Shown: piece after piece, positions 1 to 6,602 of the stretch | Layout of the letters: each line of letters begins with the position of its first letter | How positions within the stretch are numbered: position 1 is the stretch's first letter | DNA from: a virus | Direction: 5' to 3' (one strand) | IMG/VR virus record: IMGVR_UViG_3300031951_000722 | Coordinates: 1-33,152 of that record | Length of the DNA: 33,152 bases | Program-made: the position numbers and the translations under genes | The notes under the pieces: generated by a model | Databases searched by the model: none | Seen by the model: only the letters and a program-made list of their open reading frames with translations | Told to the model about the DNA's origin: nothing

Positions 1-12
1 TATATAAATTAT

Positions 13-52
13 ATAAAAATATAAAAATAATTTAAAAAAAGTGTGAGGTCAA
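13..52. repeat. Left copy of imperfect terminal repeat
   Basis: This AT-rich segment, ending in A7 then GTGTGAGGTCAA, resembles the last 40 bases of the window (33113-33152), which end in A7 then GTGCGAAGGCAA. The match continues leftward through the AT-rich part with small gaps and substitutions. It is not an exact assembly overlap. It could be a diverged copy of the same locus read twice around a circle, or two similar terminator regions. Confidence 0.5.
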
Positions 53-62
53 TTCCCCACAC
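34..62 (-). terminator. Rho-independent terminator of the left early operon
   Basis: Read on the minus strand, GTGTGGGG, loop AATTGA and CCTCACAC form an 8-bp stem with one G.U pair, followed directly by T7 (complement of A34-40). It lies 27 bases past the stop of the last leftward gene and would end the long minus-strand transcript. The plus strand has no T-tract after the stem, so it acts in one direction. Confidence 0.8.
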
Positions 63-88
63 CATCAAACGCACTTTAAACCAGTTAC

Positions 89-814
89 TTATCTCTTTAG
101 CACCTTCCTCCACACTGCCAGCTGCTGTGCAATGACTACTGCTCTCCTTGTGTTGCCCTGTTCTATTTTCTTTGCATGGCTTCTAATAGACATGAGATCC
201 ATACTTTCCGGTGGCTCTTTCAATGCCAGTGCCTGTGCTTCCTCCCACAATGCTCTTTTCTCTCCTTCCTCGTATTCTATCATGCCGAACTGTACGCACA
301 TATCGTACCAATACAATGGCACTGTGGTATAATCTTTGCCTTTAAACTCCTTTAGCATGGTGGGAAAGTTAGCATATAACTCCTCTCTTGATTTCCTTGC
401 TTTCTCTTCCATGTTGGCATTGTGCCGAAGGGCAGCAATTTCATTGTCGTGAGCTGCAATAATCTTTCTCCGGTAAATCAGGTAGGCATTTAGTATTTTG
501 CCAATAGTGTGCATATTTGCCTTACCATAGAATTTTACATCATCATCCAAGTCAAGGGACTGGGCAGCGAATAAGCGGAAAGCTATTTCAATTTCATTGG
601 CAGCTATCTGCCCAAAGGTTTTAACAATTTCTTTTGTAACTGTGCTGTAAAAATTAAGATCACCATCAATGCCATGCAGAGGGAAGAGCGTGCTGATAAC
701 ATTCAACACATTCCTAAATGCGTCTTTAGGTTCAATGTTTGCTATCCTGTTTGGCCTTGATTCAATGATCGCTTGTTCGTCTTGATTGTGTGGTTGGTAC
801 TTTGTCAGATTCAT
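89..814 (-). CDS. Hypothetical phage protein, 241 aa
   Basis: Last gene of the leftward operon, starting at an ATG complementary to 812-814 and overlapping the upstream 88-aa gene by 53 bases. The product looks mostly helical and soluble, with a mixed-charge middle (about residues 115-150) that could be a short coiled coil and a basic C-terminus ending VWRKVLKR. There is no signal peptide, membrane segment or catalytic motif that I recognise. Its place downstream of the replication initiator suggests a replication or recombination accessory role, for example loading a helicase, but nothing in the sequence proves this. The terminator at 34-62 follows it directly. Confidence 0.75.
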   Translation of the reverse strand: MNLTKYQPHNQDEQAIIESRPNRIANIEPKDAFRNVLNVISTLFPLHGIDGDLNFYSTVTKEIVKTFGQIAANEIEIAFRLFAAQSLDLDDDVKFYGKANMHTIGKILNAYLIYRRKIIAAHDNEIAALRHNANMEEKARKSREELYANFPTMLKEFKGKDYTTVPLYWYDMCVQFGMIEYEEGEKRALWEEAQALALKEPPESMDLMSIRSHAKKIEQGNTRRAVVIAQQLAVWRKVLKR

Positions 815-1028
815 TGTTCTTGTTTTTCATCCAATAATATAATTTTTGTTTCTGTCGCTGATATTCTCTGTTTTTTTCAATCTGCTCTGGTGTGCGATTA
901 TCATATCTCTTTTTATGGTAAGCATTATTTTTGTCTCTAAATGCTCTCCATTCTTCAAAGGTCATGTTGTCGCGTTTGCGCTGCTGGTACGCTTTCATGT
1001 AAGCGTTATATTCTTCTCTATTCCTCAT
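762..1028 (-). CDS. Small basic Lys/Arg/Tyr-rich protein, 88 aa
   Basis: Product rich in K, R, Y, N and Q, with repeated small motifs such as YMKAYQQRKR, YHKKRYDNR and YQRQKQK. It is probably a helical nucleic-acid-binding protein. Its start overlaps the end of the 77-aa gene by 11 bases, and its 3' end overlaps the start of the 241-aa gene by 53 bases, which is long but plausible in this compressed operon. No family is recognised. The function is unknown; DNA binding is inferred only from composition. Confidence 0.6.
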   Translation of the reverse strand: MRNREEYNAYMKAYQQRKRDNMTFEEWRAFRDKNNAYHKKRYDNRTPEQIEKNREYQRQKQKLYYWMKNKNNESDKVPTTQSRRTSDH

Positions 1029-1251
1029 AGCTTTCTATTTCGTGTTCTACTTCTTCCCAATAATAATATTCATCATAGCTGCCTGGTACATCAATGTTCC
1101 ACTTTTCCTTTAGCACCTCCCTTGCTGCAAACAGAGCGCATTGTTTTGCCAGGATAGATACAAGGATCTCCTGTCCAAGTTCACCGCCAATGTCCTGGAT
1201 AAGGTTGTGGTAATGAGTGAATAATTCCTCTGCTTTTTCTTTCGGTGTCAT
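1018..1251 (-). CDS. Small acidic protein, 77 aa, paralogue of next gene
   Basis: Begins MTPKEKAEELF and contains AKQCALFAAREVLKE then a Tyr-rich region and WEEVEHEIES near the C-terminus. The same order (MTAKEKANELV, GKQCALVAVDEILN, FWQEVKKEIEKL) is found in the adjacent upstream 85-aa protein, so the two are tandem paralogues. Start and stop overlap by four bases with the neighbour (1248-1251), showing translational coupling. Proteins of this pattern recur in Bacteroidota phages as small hypothetical proteins, to my knowledge without an assigned function. No catalytic motif is visible. Confidence 0.75.
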   Translation of the reverse strand: MTPKEKAEELFTHYHNLIQDIGGELGQEILVSILAKQCALFAAREVLKEKWNIDVPGSYDEYYYWEEVEHEIESYEE

Positions 1252-1505
1252 AGTTTTTCTATTTCTTTTTTAACTTCTTGCCAAAAATGAAGTGCGTGTG
1301 TTTTTTGAGCATCGTAGAAATATCGATGTTCTCCGCCACAATCATCCCAATCAGCAAAGTTTGGTTCTAATGGCACTGAATTTAAAATTTCATCGACGGC
1401 AACCAATGCACATTGTTTGCCTTGTTCTTTAGATAAAAATGGGTTTATTTTATCCATTAGCCAATAATTATCTACTAATTCATTTGCTTTTTCTTTAGCT
1501 GTCAT
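1248..1505 (-). CDS. Small acidic protein, 85 aa, paralogue of neighbour
   Basis: Tandem paralogue of the 77-aa protein downstream. It shares the K-E-K-A-x-E-L opening, the KQCAL helix and the tryptophan plus E-x-x-x-E-I-E ending. Between them lies an insert rich in D, W, H and Y (about residues 45-75) that differs between the copies. The start ATG (1503-1505) overlaps the stop of the replication gene by four bases. Function unknown. The duplication with divergence suggests two related binding roles, perhaps to different partners, which is inference. Confidence 0.75.
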   Translation of the reverse strand: MTAKEKANELVDNYWLMDKINPFLSKEQGKQCALVAVDEILNSVPLEPNFADWDDCGGEHRYFYDAQKTHALHFWQEVKKEIEKL

Positions 1506-2398
1506 AACGTAAATTCATTTACAAGTTTATCAATCTCCTCCTGCCTTTTCTTTTCCTTTGCCAATGGGCTGGCATATAAAAATTTAGTATAAATGTTATT
1601 AGCCTGGGAGTAAATGTTACTAATAGTAAAGTTTGCCTTCAACCACTTATCACTTATCTGCCATGCTGCCGTTGTAAACATTGTTACCATGTCCTCCGGT
1701 GCTTGCTCACTGGCACTTACCTTCTTTAGCCATGTTACTAACTTTTTACAGTTACTTCCATCCTTTGCTGTCATAATGTAATTGCCCTTGTCAGATGGAT
1801 ATGTAACACCGGCAAGGCGTTCATAGGTAGAGGCGAAGGCGGAGAAGCAGGCAAAGGTCTCGGAAGGGAGGCGGTCGGCTACCTTTTCTTTAGCGCAACT
1901 TTCTTTTGGGTCAGAGTCAGTGTTCAGAGAATCATAGATACTTTGCCGAAGAAAAGGGTTAACAATGTAAGCATCGGAAGAGGGGAGTGAAAAATCATTT
2001 TCACAACCTTTCTCTGTTGTATTATTACTTGTATTATTCTCTGTATTATTATGTTCACGTTTTCGTGTAGGCTGCTTTGTTGTTTTCGTTAAGTCTGCTT
2101 TCACGTTTTCGTTAAAGCTGCTTTCACTTTTACTAATCCTCAATCCTCGATTTCTGCCATCAAAAAACACTTGAATAATAAATTTACGCTTCTTTAGGTC
2201 ACTAATAATATTAGCTACTCTACCTTCAGAAAGTTGCACAAACTTTGCAAGGTATTCATTGGAGGCAAAACAGCCTCGGTCGGAGTTATCCAGTGAATCA
2301 ATTTCAACTAATAAGACTTTTTCTATAATAGACAAATCTGTATTAAGCCAAATTTCTTTAGGAATCCATACGCCTTTAAAATCTCTATTTTCTTTCAT
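1502..2398 (-). CDS. Winged-helix replication protein, phage O-like
   Basis: 298 aa. Residues about 5-90 form a helix-turn-helix region of the kind seen in phage replication initiators: GVWIPKEIWLNTDLSIIEK, then FASNEYLAKFVQLSEGRVANIISDLKKRKFI as the recognition part, then a wing ending GLRISK. A hydrophilic, Asn/Thr-rich linker (about 95-130) follows, with NNTENNTSNNTTE, and then a helical C-terminal half containing aromatic and Ala residues. This arrangement matches phage O or DnaD-like initiators, which bind origin DNA with the N-terminal domain and recruit helicase machinery with the C-terminal part. The linker-coding DNA holds tandem repeats that look like an origin (2017-2121), as in gene O of lambda. 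Exact family not certain. Confidence 0.7.
   Translation of the reverse strand: MKENRDFKGVWIPKEIWLNTDLSIIEKVLLVEIDSLDNSDRGCFASNEYLAKFVQLSEGRVANIISDLKKRKFIIQVFFDGRNRGLRISKSESSFNENVKADLTKTTKQPTRKREHNNTENNTSNNTTEKGCENDFSLPSSDAYIVNPFLRQSIYDSLNTDSDPKESCAKEKVADRLPSETFACFSAFASTYERLAGVTYPSDKGNYIMTAKDGSNCKKLVTWLKKVSASEQAPEDMVTMFTTAAWQISDKWLKANFTISNIYSQANNIYTKFLYASPLAKEKKRQEEIDKLVNEFTL
2017..2121. repeat. Candidate replication origin: AT-rich 12-mers plus 23-bp iterons
   Basis: Positions 2017-2052 are three consecutive 12-bp units: TTGTATTATTAC, TTGTATTATTCT and CTGTATTATTAT. They abut three 23-bp units (2053-2075, 2076-2098, 2099-2121) sharing the core GTTTTCGT and the ending CTGC. Units 1 and 3 match at 19 of 23 positions, units 2 and 3 at 18 of 23. 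A decayed fourth copy may start at 2122. Because 23 is not a multiple of three, the long repeats fall in different codon frames, so selection is more likely on DNA than on protein. The layout (AT-rich repeats next to iterons inside an initiator gene) matches the lambda ori in gene O. Confidence 0.55.
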
Positions 2399-2996
2399 TT
2401 AGATAATTATTTATAAATAATTGTAATTCGTAATTTAACTTTTCTAATTGGTTAATTTCAAGATTATTAATAGCTTTTATTAAAAAATCCTCTGCTTTAC
2501 ATTTTACAACAACAGTCCTATCTTTTAATCCAGCTATCTCCATGCCTTGCTTTGCGCTTATTTCACGGTTAATTACCTTTACGGCAATGTCAGGGGCATC
2601 GCGTTTTAAACGTTGGATTGTATAATCTCTATTACTACCTCCATTTATTTTTAATGTTTCTATAGAAACATTATTATTCCAATCTCTTCCAACATTTTTT
2701 GATGGATTAATTTGCTCTTCATATTCTTTCCAAATATATGTTGGTATTTTACAATGTGCTTTAATTATATCTTTATCCCAACCTAATCCCCAAGGTACTT
2801 CGTACATTGCAAATTCAACATAGCTTTTAAAAGTTTTCGATGATAAATTTTTAGGAGATCTGACAGACCAAAAATTTCTATCTTCATATAACATTGTAAA
2901 ATAATCCATATTTAATGTCCATGCATTATGACCATTTATATCTATAAGAATATTATAAATATCATCAGCAGATTTATTAGTAGTTGTTAATTGCAT
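2385..2996 (-). CDS. Protein with ParB/KorB-like helical motif, 203 aa
   Basis: Residues about 122-160 read NRDYTIQRLKRDAPDIAVKV then INREISAKQGMEIAGLKDRT. This resembles a motif found in many phage, plasmid and cyanobacterial proteins (Y-T-x-R-R-L-x-R-D-x-P, then G-E-I-S-x-x-x-A-x-x-x-A-G), which looks like the helix-turn-helix part of ParB-type DNA-binding proteins. The N-terminal 100 residues are aromatic-rich and unassigned. The gene overlaps the helicase stop by 20 bases and the replication gene start by 14, so it is in the same transcript. The DNA is visibly more AT-rich than the flanking genes, like the helicase gene. DNA binding is likely; the precise role is unknown. Confidence 0.65.
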   Translation of the reverse strand: MQLTTTNKSADDIYNILIDINGHNAWTLNMDYFTMLYEDRNFWSVRSPKNLSSKTFKSYVEFAMYEVPWGLGWDKDIIKAHCKIPTYIWKEYEEQINPSKNVGRDWNNNVSIETLKINGGSNRDYTIQRLKRDAPDIAVKVINREISAKQGMEIAGLKDRTVVVKCKAEDFLIKAINNLEINQLEKLNYELQLFINNYLNERK

Positions 2997-4791
2997 TTTG
3001 TATATGGTTTAGTTTTGTTTGTAATAAATTTACATCATGTAAAGTAGTTTGTTTATCAATCCCAATTTTTTTATTAAAAAAGGCATGAGCATATTCGTAT
3101 GATTCAAAATCACCTCTTCTAACTAATACTGAAATTTTTGTTCTTATTTTACTTTTTATAATATCAACTTGTTCATATTTTGGTACTGGATCATATGTAG
3201 TTGTTATTTCTTTATTTTTTTTAAATTCATTATAATATTCCATTTGTACACGGTTTGCAAGAGATGGATTAATAGTTGTAATATGATTTATCATTTCATT
3301 CCATGATGGTAATAAAGGTACCTCTCTTATGGTTATAGACTTATCTCCAGCTTCAATAGTGTCAAATAATGAAGGCATAACATCTTTTCTGTTAACTCTT
3401 TCCACATATTCTCTATTATTTTGTAATTGCTCTAATAAAAAATGTTTATACCCTGCCTCAATAGTATTTTTTATATCTGTTAATTCTTGATATTTTGGGT
3501 ATAAGAAAAAACATATATCAATATCTTTTTCACAATTCCTTACACCCCTTCCCATTACTTGCTCTATAAACATTCTGGTAGTTGTGTTATTTAAATATAC
3601 TATAACTCTAATATTAGGTATGTCAACTCCTTCAGCTACCATACCAACCGCAACAACCCAAGATTTATCACTTTTTTTAAATGATTCAATGGTATCATTA
3701 TTTATTTTATCATCACTTACAATACAAGATGCCTTTATATTTAATTTTACTAATCTATTATATATATTATTTGCATCTTCAATACTATTTGCAACAATCA
3801 ATCCTTGTGCACTTGGTTTATATGTTTTTACTGCATTTAATTGAATAATTCCTTCCTCTATTGCTTTGTCGATAAAATTATTAGTTGGATGTGATGCATC
3901 TAATATTTGCGATAGGTATTTTCTTTGATCATCAACGTTATCGTAAAATTGACCATTAACTGTCCAATTAATTTCAATAAAGGATGTTGGACAACAAATA
4001 CCATCTACAACACTTTTATGGTAACTGTATGAATAATCTACTAATATTTCATTACCATCAATACCATTAATGTTTTTTTCTATGTAATTAGTAAATGGTA
4101 TTTTTTTATTGTCACTTCTAAAAGGAGTTCCTGTTAAACATATTACTAAAGCTGCATTATTTGCAAGTGTTTCTAAAGCAGATCCCCATTTATCGTTTTC
4201 TGTTAAATGGTGATGTTCATCTAAAATAAATACAGTTTTGCTATCAATTCTTCTTTCTAATAATTGATAATTAAGTAATGAGGCATAACAAATAGAAATA
4301 CCATCGTAATCTTTTTTATAATCATATTTTGAATCGTAGTCAGCATCAATATTTATATGAAATTTAGCAGCTTCTTTTGACCAATTTCTTTTAACATTAT
4401 TTTGAGGACTTATAATAACAAAATTATGATTTTTGCATTTAAGTTCATTTAATAAATTACATACAAACATTGTTTTACCAGATCCAACTCCAGCATGGAT
4501 AGTAAAATCTTTTTTATAAAAATTACCATCTTTATACCTGTTTTTAAATGTTTGTTCACATTCAATTTGCCATTGTCTTGGCTTGTAGTTTACCATTTTA
4601 TTTGATTTTAATAAGTTACAATTTCTGCATAAAGCCTGACCATTATCTATAATAGTTAGACCACCTTTACTATAAGGAATTATATGATCTGCATGAAAAT
4701 TTTTTTTTAGTTCTATATTACAAATCTGGCATATACCATTGCATTTATGGTAAATCTCAGCTCTTTCATATGAATTAAAACTCCTTCTCAT
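2977..4791 (-). CDS. HNH endonuclease fused to superfamily II DEAH-type helicase
   Basis: 604 aa with two enzymes in one chain. Residues 14-65 are an HNH nuclease domain: zinc cysteines C21-x2-C24 and C55-x2-C58, and the catalytic HADHIIPYSKGG with the final Asn near 50. The rest is an SF2 helicase: Walker A HAGVGSGKT (99-107), DEHH box (191-194), motif III LTGTPFR (219-225), motif V near 380-392 (VAVGMVAEGVDIP) and motif VI QVMGRGVR (411-418) with its arginine fingers. The C-terminal 150 residues are helical and unassigned. It probably unwinds or remodels phage DNA during replication, with a nuclease that could cut DNA. The start lies only 8 bases after the T-tract of a terminator. Its codons and bases are strongly AT-biased compared with neighbours, suggesting separate acquisition. 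Confidence 0.88.
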   Translation of the reverse strand: MRRSFNSYERAEIYHKCNGICQICNIELKKNFHADHIIPYSKGGLTIIDNGQALCRNCNLLKSNKMVNYKPRQWQIECEQTFKNRYKDGNFYKKDFTIHAGVGSGKTMFVCNLLNELKCKNHNFVIISPQNNVKRNWSKEAAKFHINIDADYDSKYDYKKDYDGISICYASLLNYQLLERRIDSKTVFILDEHHHLTENDKWGSALETLANNAALVICLTGTPFRSDNKKIPFTNYIEKNINGIDGNEILVDYSYSYHKSVVDGICCPTSFIEINWTVNGQFYDNVDDQRKYLSQILDASHPTNNFIDKAIEEGIIQLNAVKTYKPSAQGLIVANSIEDANNIYNRLVKLNIKASCIVSDDKINNDTIESFKKSDKSWVVAVGMVAEGVDIPNIRVIVYLNNTTTRMFIEQVMGRGVRNCEKDIDICFFLYPKYQELTDIKNTIEAGYKHFLLEQLQNNREYVERVNRKDVMPSLFDTIEAGDKSITIREVPLLPSWNEMINHITTINPSLANRVQMEYYNEFKKNKEITTTYDPVPKYEQVDIIKSKIRTKISVLVRRGDFESYEYAHAFFNKKIGIDKQTTLHDVNLLQTKLNHIQNAINNY

Positions 4792-4799
4792 AAGGAAAT

Positions 4800-4830
4800 A
4801 AAAAAAGCCAGCAGGTGATAGACTACTGGC
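4800..4830 (-). terminator. Intrinsic terminator just before the helicase start
   Basis: On the minus strand, GCCAGTAG, an 8-nt loop (TCTATCAC) and CTGCTGGC make an 8-bp stem with one G.U pair, followed directly by T7 (complement of A4800-4806). The helicase start codon lies at 4789-4791, so any RNA that makes this gene must read through. Seven of the eight loop bases are complementary to the loop of the upstream hairpin (4863-4894). Confidence 0.8.
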
Positions 4831-4894
4831 TTAGGTGAAACAAAATGTAATTTGCTTCATGTTCCTTTGGAAAGCTATCACTCTGTCCAAAGGA
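4800..4894 (-). ncRNA. Candidate structured leader or small RNA with kissing loops
   Basis: A minus-strand RNA of about 95 nt would start near 4894, after the promoter element at 4899-4906, and stop at the terminator. Its first stem (TCCTTTGG with CCAAAGGA, 4887-4894 and 4863-4870) is 8 bp and perfect, with a 16-nt loop. That loop holds GTGATAG (4881-4875), the exact complement of CTATCAC (4821-4815) in the terminator loop. Between the hairpins is a 9-codon reading frame, MKQITFCFT (4831-4860), whose stop codon touches the terminator stem. AAGGA precedes its ATG by only 2 nt and lies within the 3' arm of stem 1. It may be an attenuator controlling the helicase or an independent regulatory RNA. 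No known RNA family is recognised. Confidence 0.45.
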
Positions 4895-4898
4895 TATA

Positions 4899-4931
4899 CA
4901 AAGATAAACTATTTTTAATTCTTTTCGCCAA
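4899..4931 (-). promoter_or_regulatory. Candidate Bacteroidota-type promoter for the helicase leader
   Basis: The minus strand carries TATCTTTG (4899-4906), matching the -7 consensus TAnnTTTG. A TTG lies 22 bases upstream (complement of CAA, 4929-4931). The spacing is longer than the 19 bases seen at the main divergent promoters but within the range reported for Flavobacterium. The predicted start, about 4892-4895, coincides with the first base of hairpin 1. Confidence 0.4.
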
Positions 4932-5154
4932 TACTTTTAATATTTTCCATTCTTCCCTCTTCTATGAATCCACTGCCCTGGCTACCTCCGACTATCTTCA
5001 AATACTGATTCTCCACCGATGCAGAGTTAATAATAGTCTGTGCAACATTGGCAATGACCTTTGCTTTTTCAAGGTCGTACTTGGAATCGGGATCGCTTAG
5101 TTCTTCAAGGACAACGAAAAGGTGGTTGCGGAGGTCGCTGATTTTGTTTTTCAT
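4915..5154 (-). CDS. Hypothetical small helical protein, 79 aa
   Basis: I take the ATG at 5152-5154 (MKNKISDLRNHLF). A longer version from a TTG at 5181 would overlap the gene upstream, while the ATG leaves a 4-base gap. The protein is helical in its first 55 residues (LFVVLEELSD then KAKVIANVAQTIINSASVENQYLKI) with a glycine-containing tail. The pattern of a conserved A-Q-T-I-I-N-S-A helix followed by E-x-x-Y-L is familiar from small hypothetical proteins of Bacteroidota phages. No function can be assigned. It is the last gene before the leader RNA. Confidence 0.65.
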   Translation of the reverse strand: MKNKISDLRNHLFVVLEELSDPDSKYDLEKAKVIANVAQTIINSASVENQYLKIVGGSQGSGFIEEGRMENIKSIGEKN

Positions 5155-5158
5155 CTGA

Positions 5159-5389
5159 TTATAATTTATTTTGTTTTGCAAATCTTACAAATAGGTCATG
5201 TAAATCATCCTGTGATGTTCTGCCATACCTGCGTTTATCATCACCAAATATTTCTAATTTGTGTTGTAAATCGTGTAGTTTATTAAACAGACCTAATTCT
5301 TTATAACTTCCATTACTGGCTACTAATTTGTACTTATACTCATCCATAGCTTCACCTAATATGCGAGCTTCATCTTTTGTCAGTCTCAT
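5159..5389 (-). CDS. Hypothetical protein, 76 aa
   Basis: Short charged protein starting MRLTKDEARILGEAMDEY, with helices at about 4-20 and 30-50 and a C-terminal segment SQDDLHDLFVRFAKQNKL. Start and stop overlap the upstream HNH gene by four bases, implying translational coupling. No signal peptide or membrane segment. Function unknown; the position within the replication operon is the only clue. Confidence 0.65.
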   Translation of the reverse strand: MRLTKDEARILGEAMDEYKYKLVASNGSYKELGLFNKLHDLQHKLEIFGDDKRRYGRTSQDDLHDLFVRFAKQNKL

Positions 5390-6030
5390 TTTACTTTTTG
5401 TTTAATCTGGTTTATTAATATTTGCACTTCCTTTAACTCTGGTGTTAACTTAGCATGGTTTCGGTTTAGCTTTGCCAAGTCCTTCCTGGATACAAGGCAG
5501 AGGTTGCTAATGTCATCATTGTATTTATCACCATCAAATTTAAATACACACATACCTTGAGGCACCGGCCCATGCACTTGTTCCCAGTTGTAACGGGCAA
5601 GGCTTATCCATTTGTGGTATCTTACCTTAATCTCTGTGTAGTCGTTAATGAAACGGGTAGAGCCTATCTCCTTCATGTTGTGCGGAACATTGCCTTTCTT
5701 AAACACACCTGTGAGCTTTGAAATATGTTCTGTGGACAATTTTTGTCCTTTGCACCAGGGGACATGACCTTTTTTAAAGTTAGACTTTAATTCTAAACCA
5801 TTTTCTTTTAACTCCTTCCATTGTGCATTTGCTACGGCTCTGCCGTTTTCTCTAATGTATTCCTTTGTCTTCTTTAATCCCATCGTGTGTGCTTTCTTAC
5901 TGATGGAAGTAGCGGAGTGCGGTATCATAGTAGCAATGACCTTGTTAGGAGTGTCGGGATATACCTTTCTAATTATTTCTAAATGCTCCTCTGTAAAGGC
6001 ATTGTGTAGCTTCTTACTTTTGTATGCCAT
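5386..6030 (-). CDS. HNH endonuclease with N-terminal DNA-binding region
   Basis: I start at MAYKSKKLHN (ATG 6028-6030), giving 214 aa. An ATG at 6037-6039 (MRI) is equally possible, but farther upstream the frame runs only inside the methyltransferase gene. Residues 10-52 look like a helix-turn-helix of the type that reads spaced sites (FTEEHLEIIRKVYPDTPNK to KKAHTMGLKK). Residues about 138-182 form an HNH_3-like nuclease core: RYNWEQVHGPVPQG, then FKFDGDKYNDDISNL. In this variant the second metal-site histidine is replaced in the VFKFDGD segment, as often seen in phage members. It is probably a homing-type or phage-interference nuclease. Two other HNH domains are encoded in the window. Confidence 0.75.
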   Translation of the reverse strand: MAYKSKKLHNAFTEEHLEIIRKVYPDTPNKVIATMIPHSATSISKKAHTMGLKKTKEYIRENGRAVANAQWKELKENGLELKSNFKKGHVPWCKGQKLSTEHISKLTGVFKKGNVPHNMKEIGSTRFINDYTEIKVRYHKWISLARYNWEQVHGPVPQGMCVFKFDGDKYNDDISNLCLVSRKDLAKLNRNHAKLTPELKEVQILINQIKQKVK

Positions 6031-6601
6031 GATTCTCATTTTTAGTAAATAACAATCCCCATGAACATACATCGGTAGCATCACGCATATAGTCAAAGCC
6101 ATGCTTTTTAAACAATGCTATCCATTCATCTTTTTGCTTTATGTTAATGTGTCCCCATTCAATGTCCCAGGCAGGATCGGCAGAGGCATGAGGAGTGGAT
6201 GTAAAATAGAAATACTTCTTACAGGCTTTGTAAAGTATTGGCATGACTTTCTTTAACTCTGCATCTGTCATGTGTTCAAATACCTCCGTAGAATATATGG
6301 CATCGTAACTGCCATGCGTTTTAAATTTACCGATTAAGTATCTTTCAGGATCAATGCCCTTGCTTATCGCAAAGTCACGCTCATAAGGATTAATATCATA
6401 TCCAACGTGTTTATACAAGCCTACACGCTGGCAGGCAGATAAAAAGAAACCTAATCCACTACCAAATTCAAACACAGATGTACATCCCATTATCTGCAAT
6501 GTCCTTGCACCGTTGGTGTGCAGATTAACCAGTGATTCATAGTCACGGGTAGTAAAGCCAAGTTCTACCGATTTGTCAAAAAAGAATTTATTATCTATCA
6601 T
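6014..6601 (-). CDS. Class I SAM-dependent methyltransferase
   Basis: 195 aa with the usual Rossmann-type signature: motif I VFEFGSGLGF (43-52), an acidic end of strand 2 at GYDIN (67-71), and EVFEHM (106-111) following strand 4, as in Methyltransf_23 proteins. The later part includes WGHINIKQKDEWIALFKKHGF, a pattern seen in methyltransferases acting on small molecules or sugars. There is no DNA-methylase (D/N)PPY motif, so DNA modification is less likely. The substrate is unknown. A link to the glycosyltransferases, such as methylating a transferred sugar, is possible but speculative. The 3' end overlaps the start of the HNH gene. Confidence 0.8.
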   Translation of the reverse strand: MIDNKFFFDKSVELGFTTRDYESLVNLHTNGARTLQIMGCTSVFEFGSGLGFFLSACQRVGLYKHVGYDINPYERDFAISKGIDPERYLIGKFKTHGSYDAIYSTEVFEHMTDAELKKVMPILYKACKKYFYFTSTPHASADPAWDIEWGHINIKQKDEWIALFKKHGFDYMRDATDVCSWGLLFTKNENHGIQK

Positions 6602-6602
6602 A

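Noticed and set aside
4915-5181. TTG start for the 79-aa protein
   Set aside because: It overlaps the upstream gene by 23 bases, while ATG 5154 gives normal spacing.
5386-6102. HNH gene starting at ATG 6102
   Set aside because: The first 24 residues would lie in the methyltransferase frame overlap and look unlike protein. Start at 6030 or 6039 preferred.
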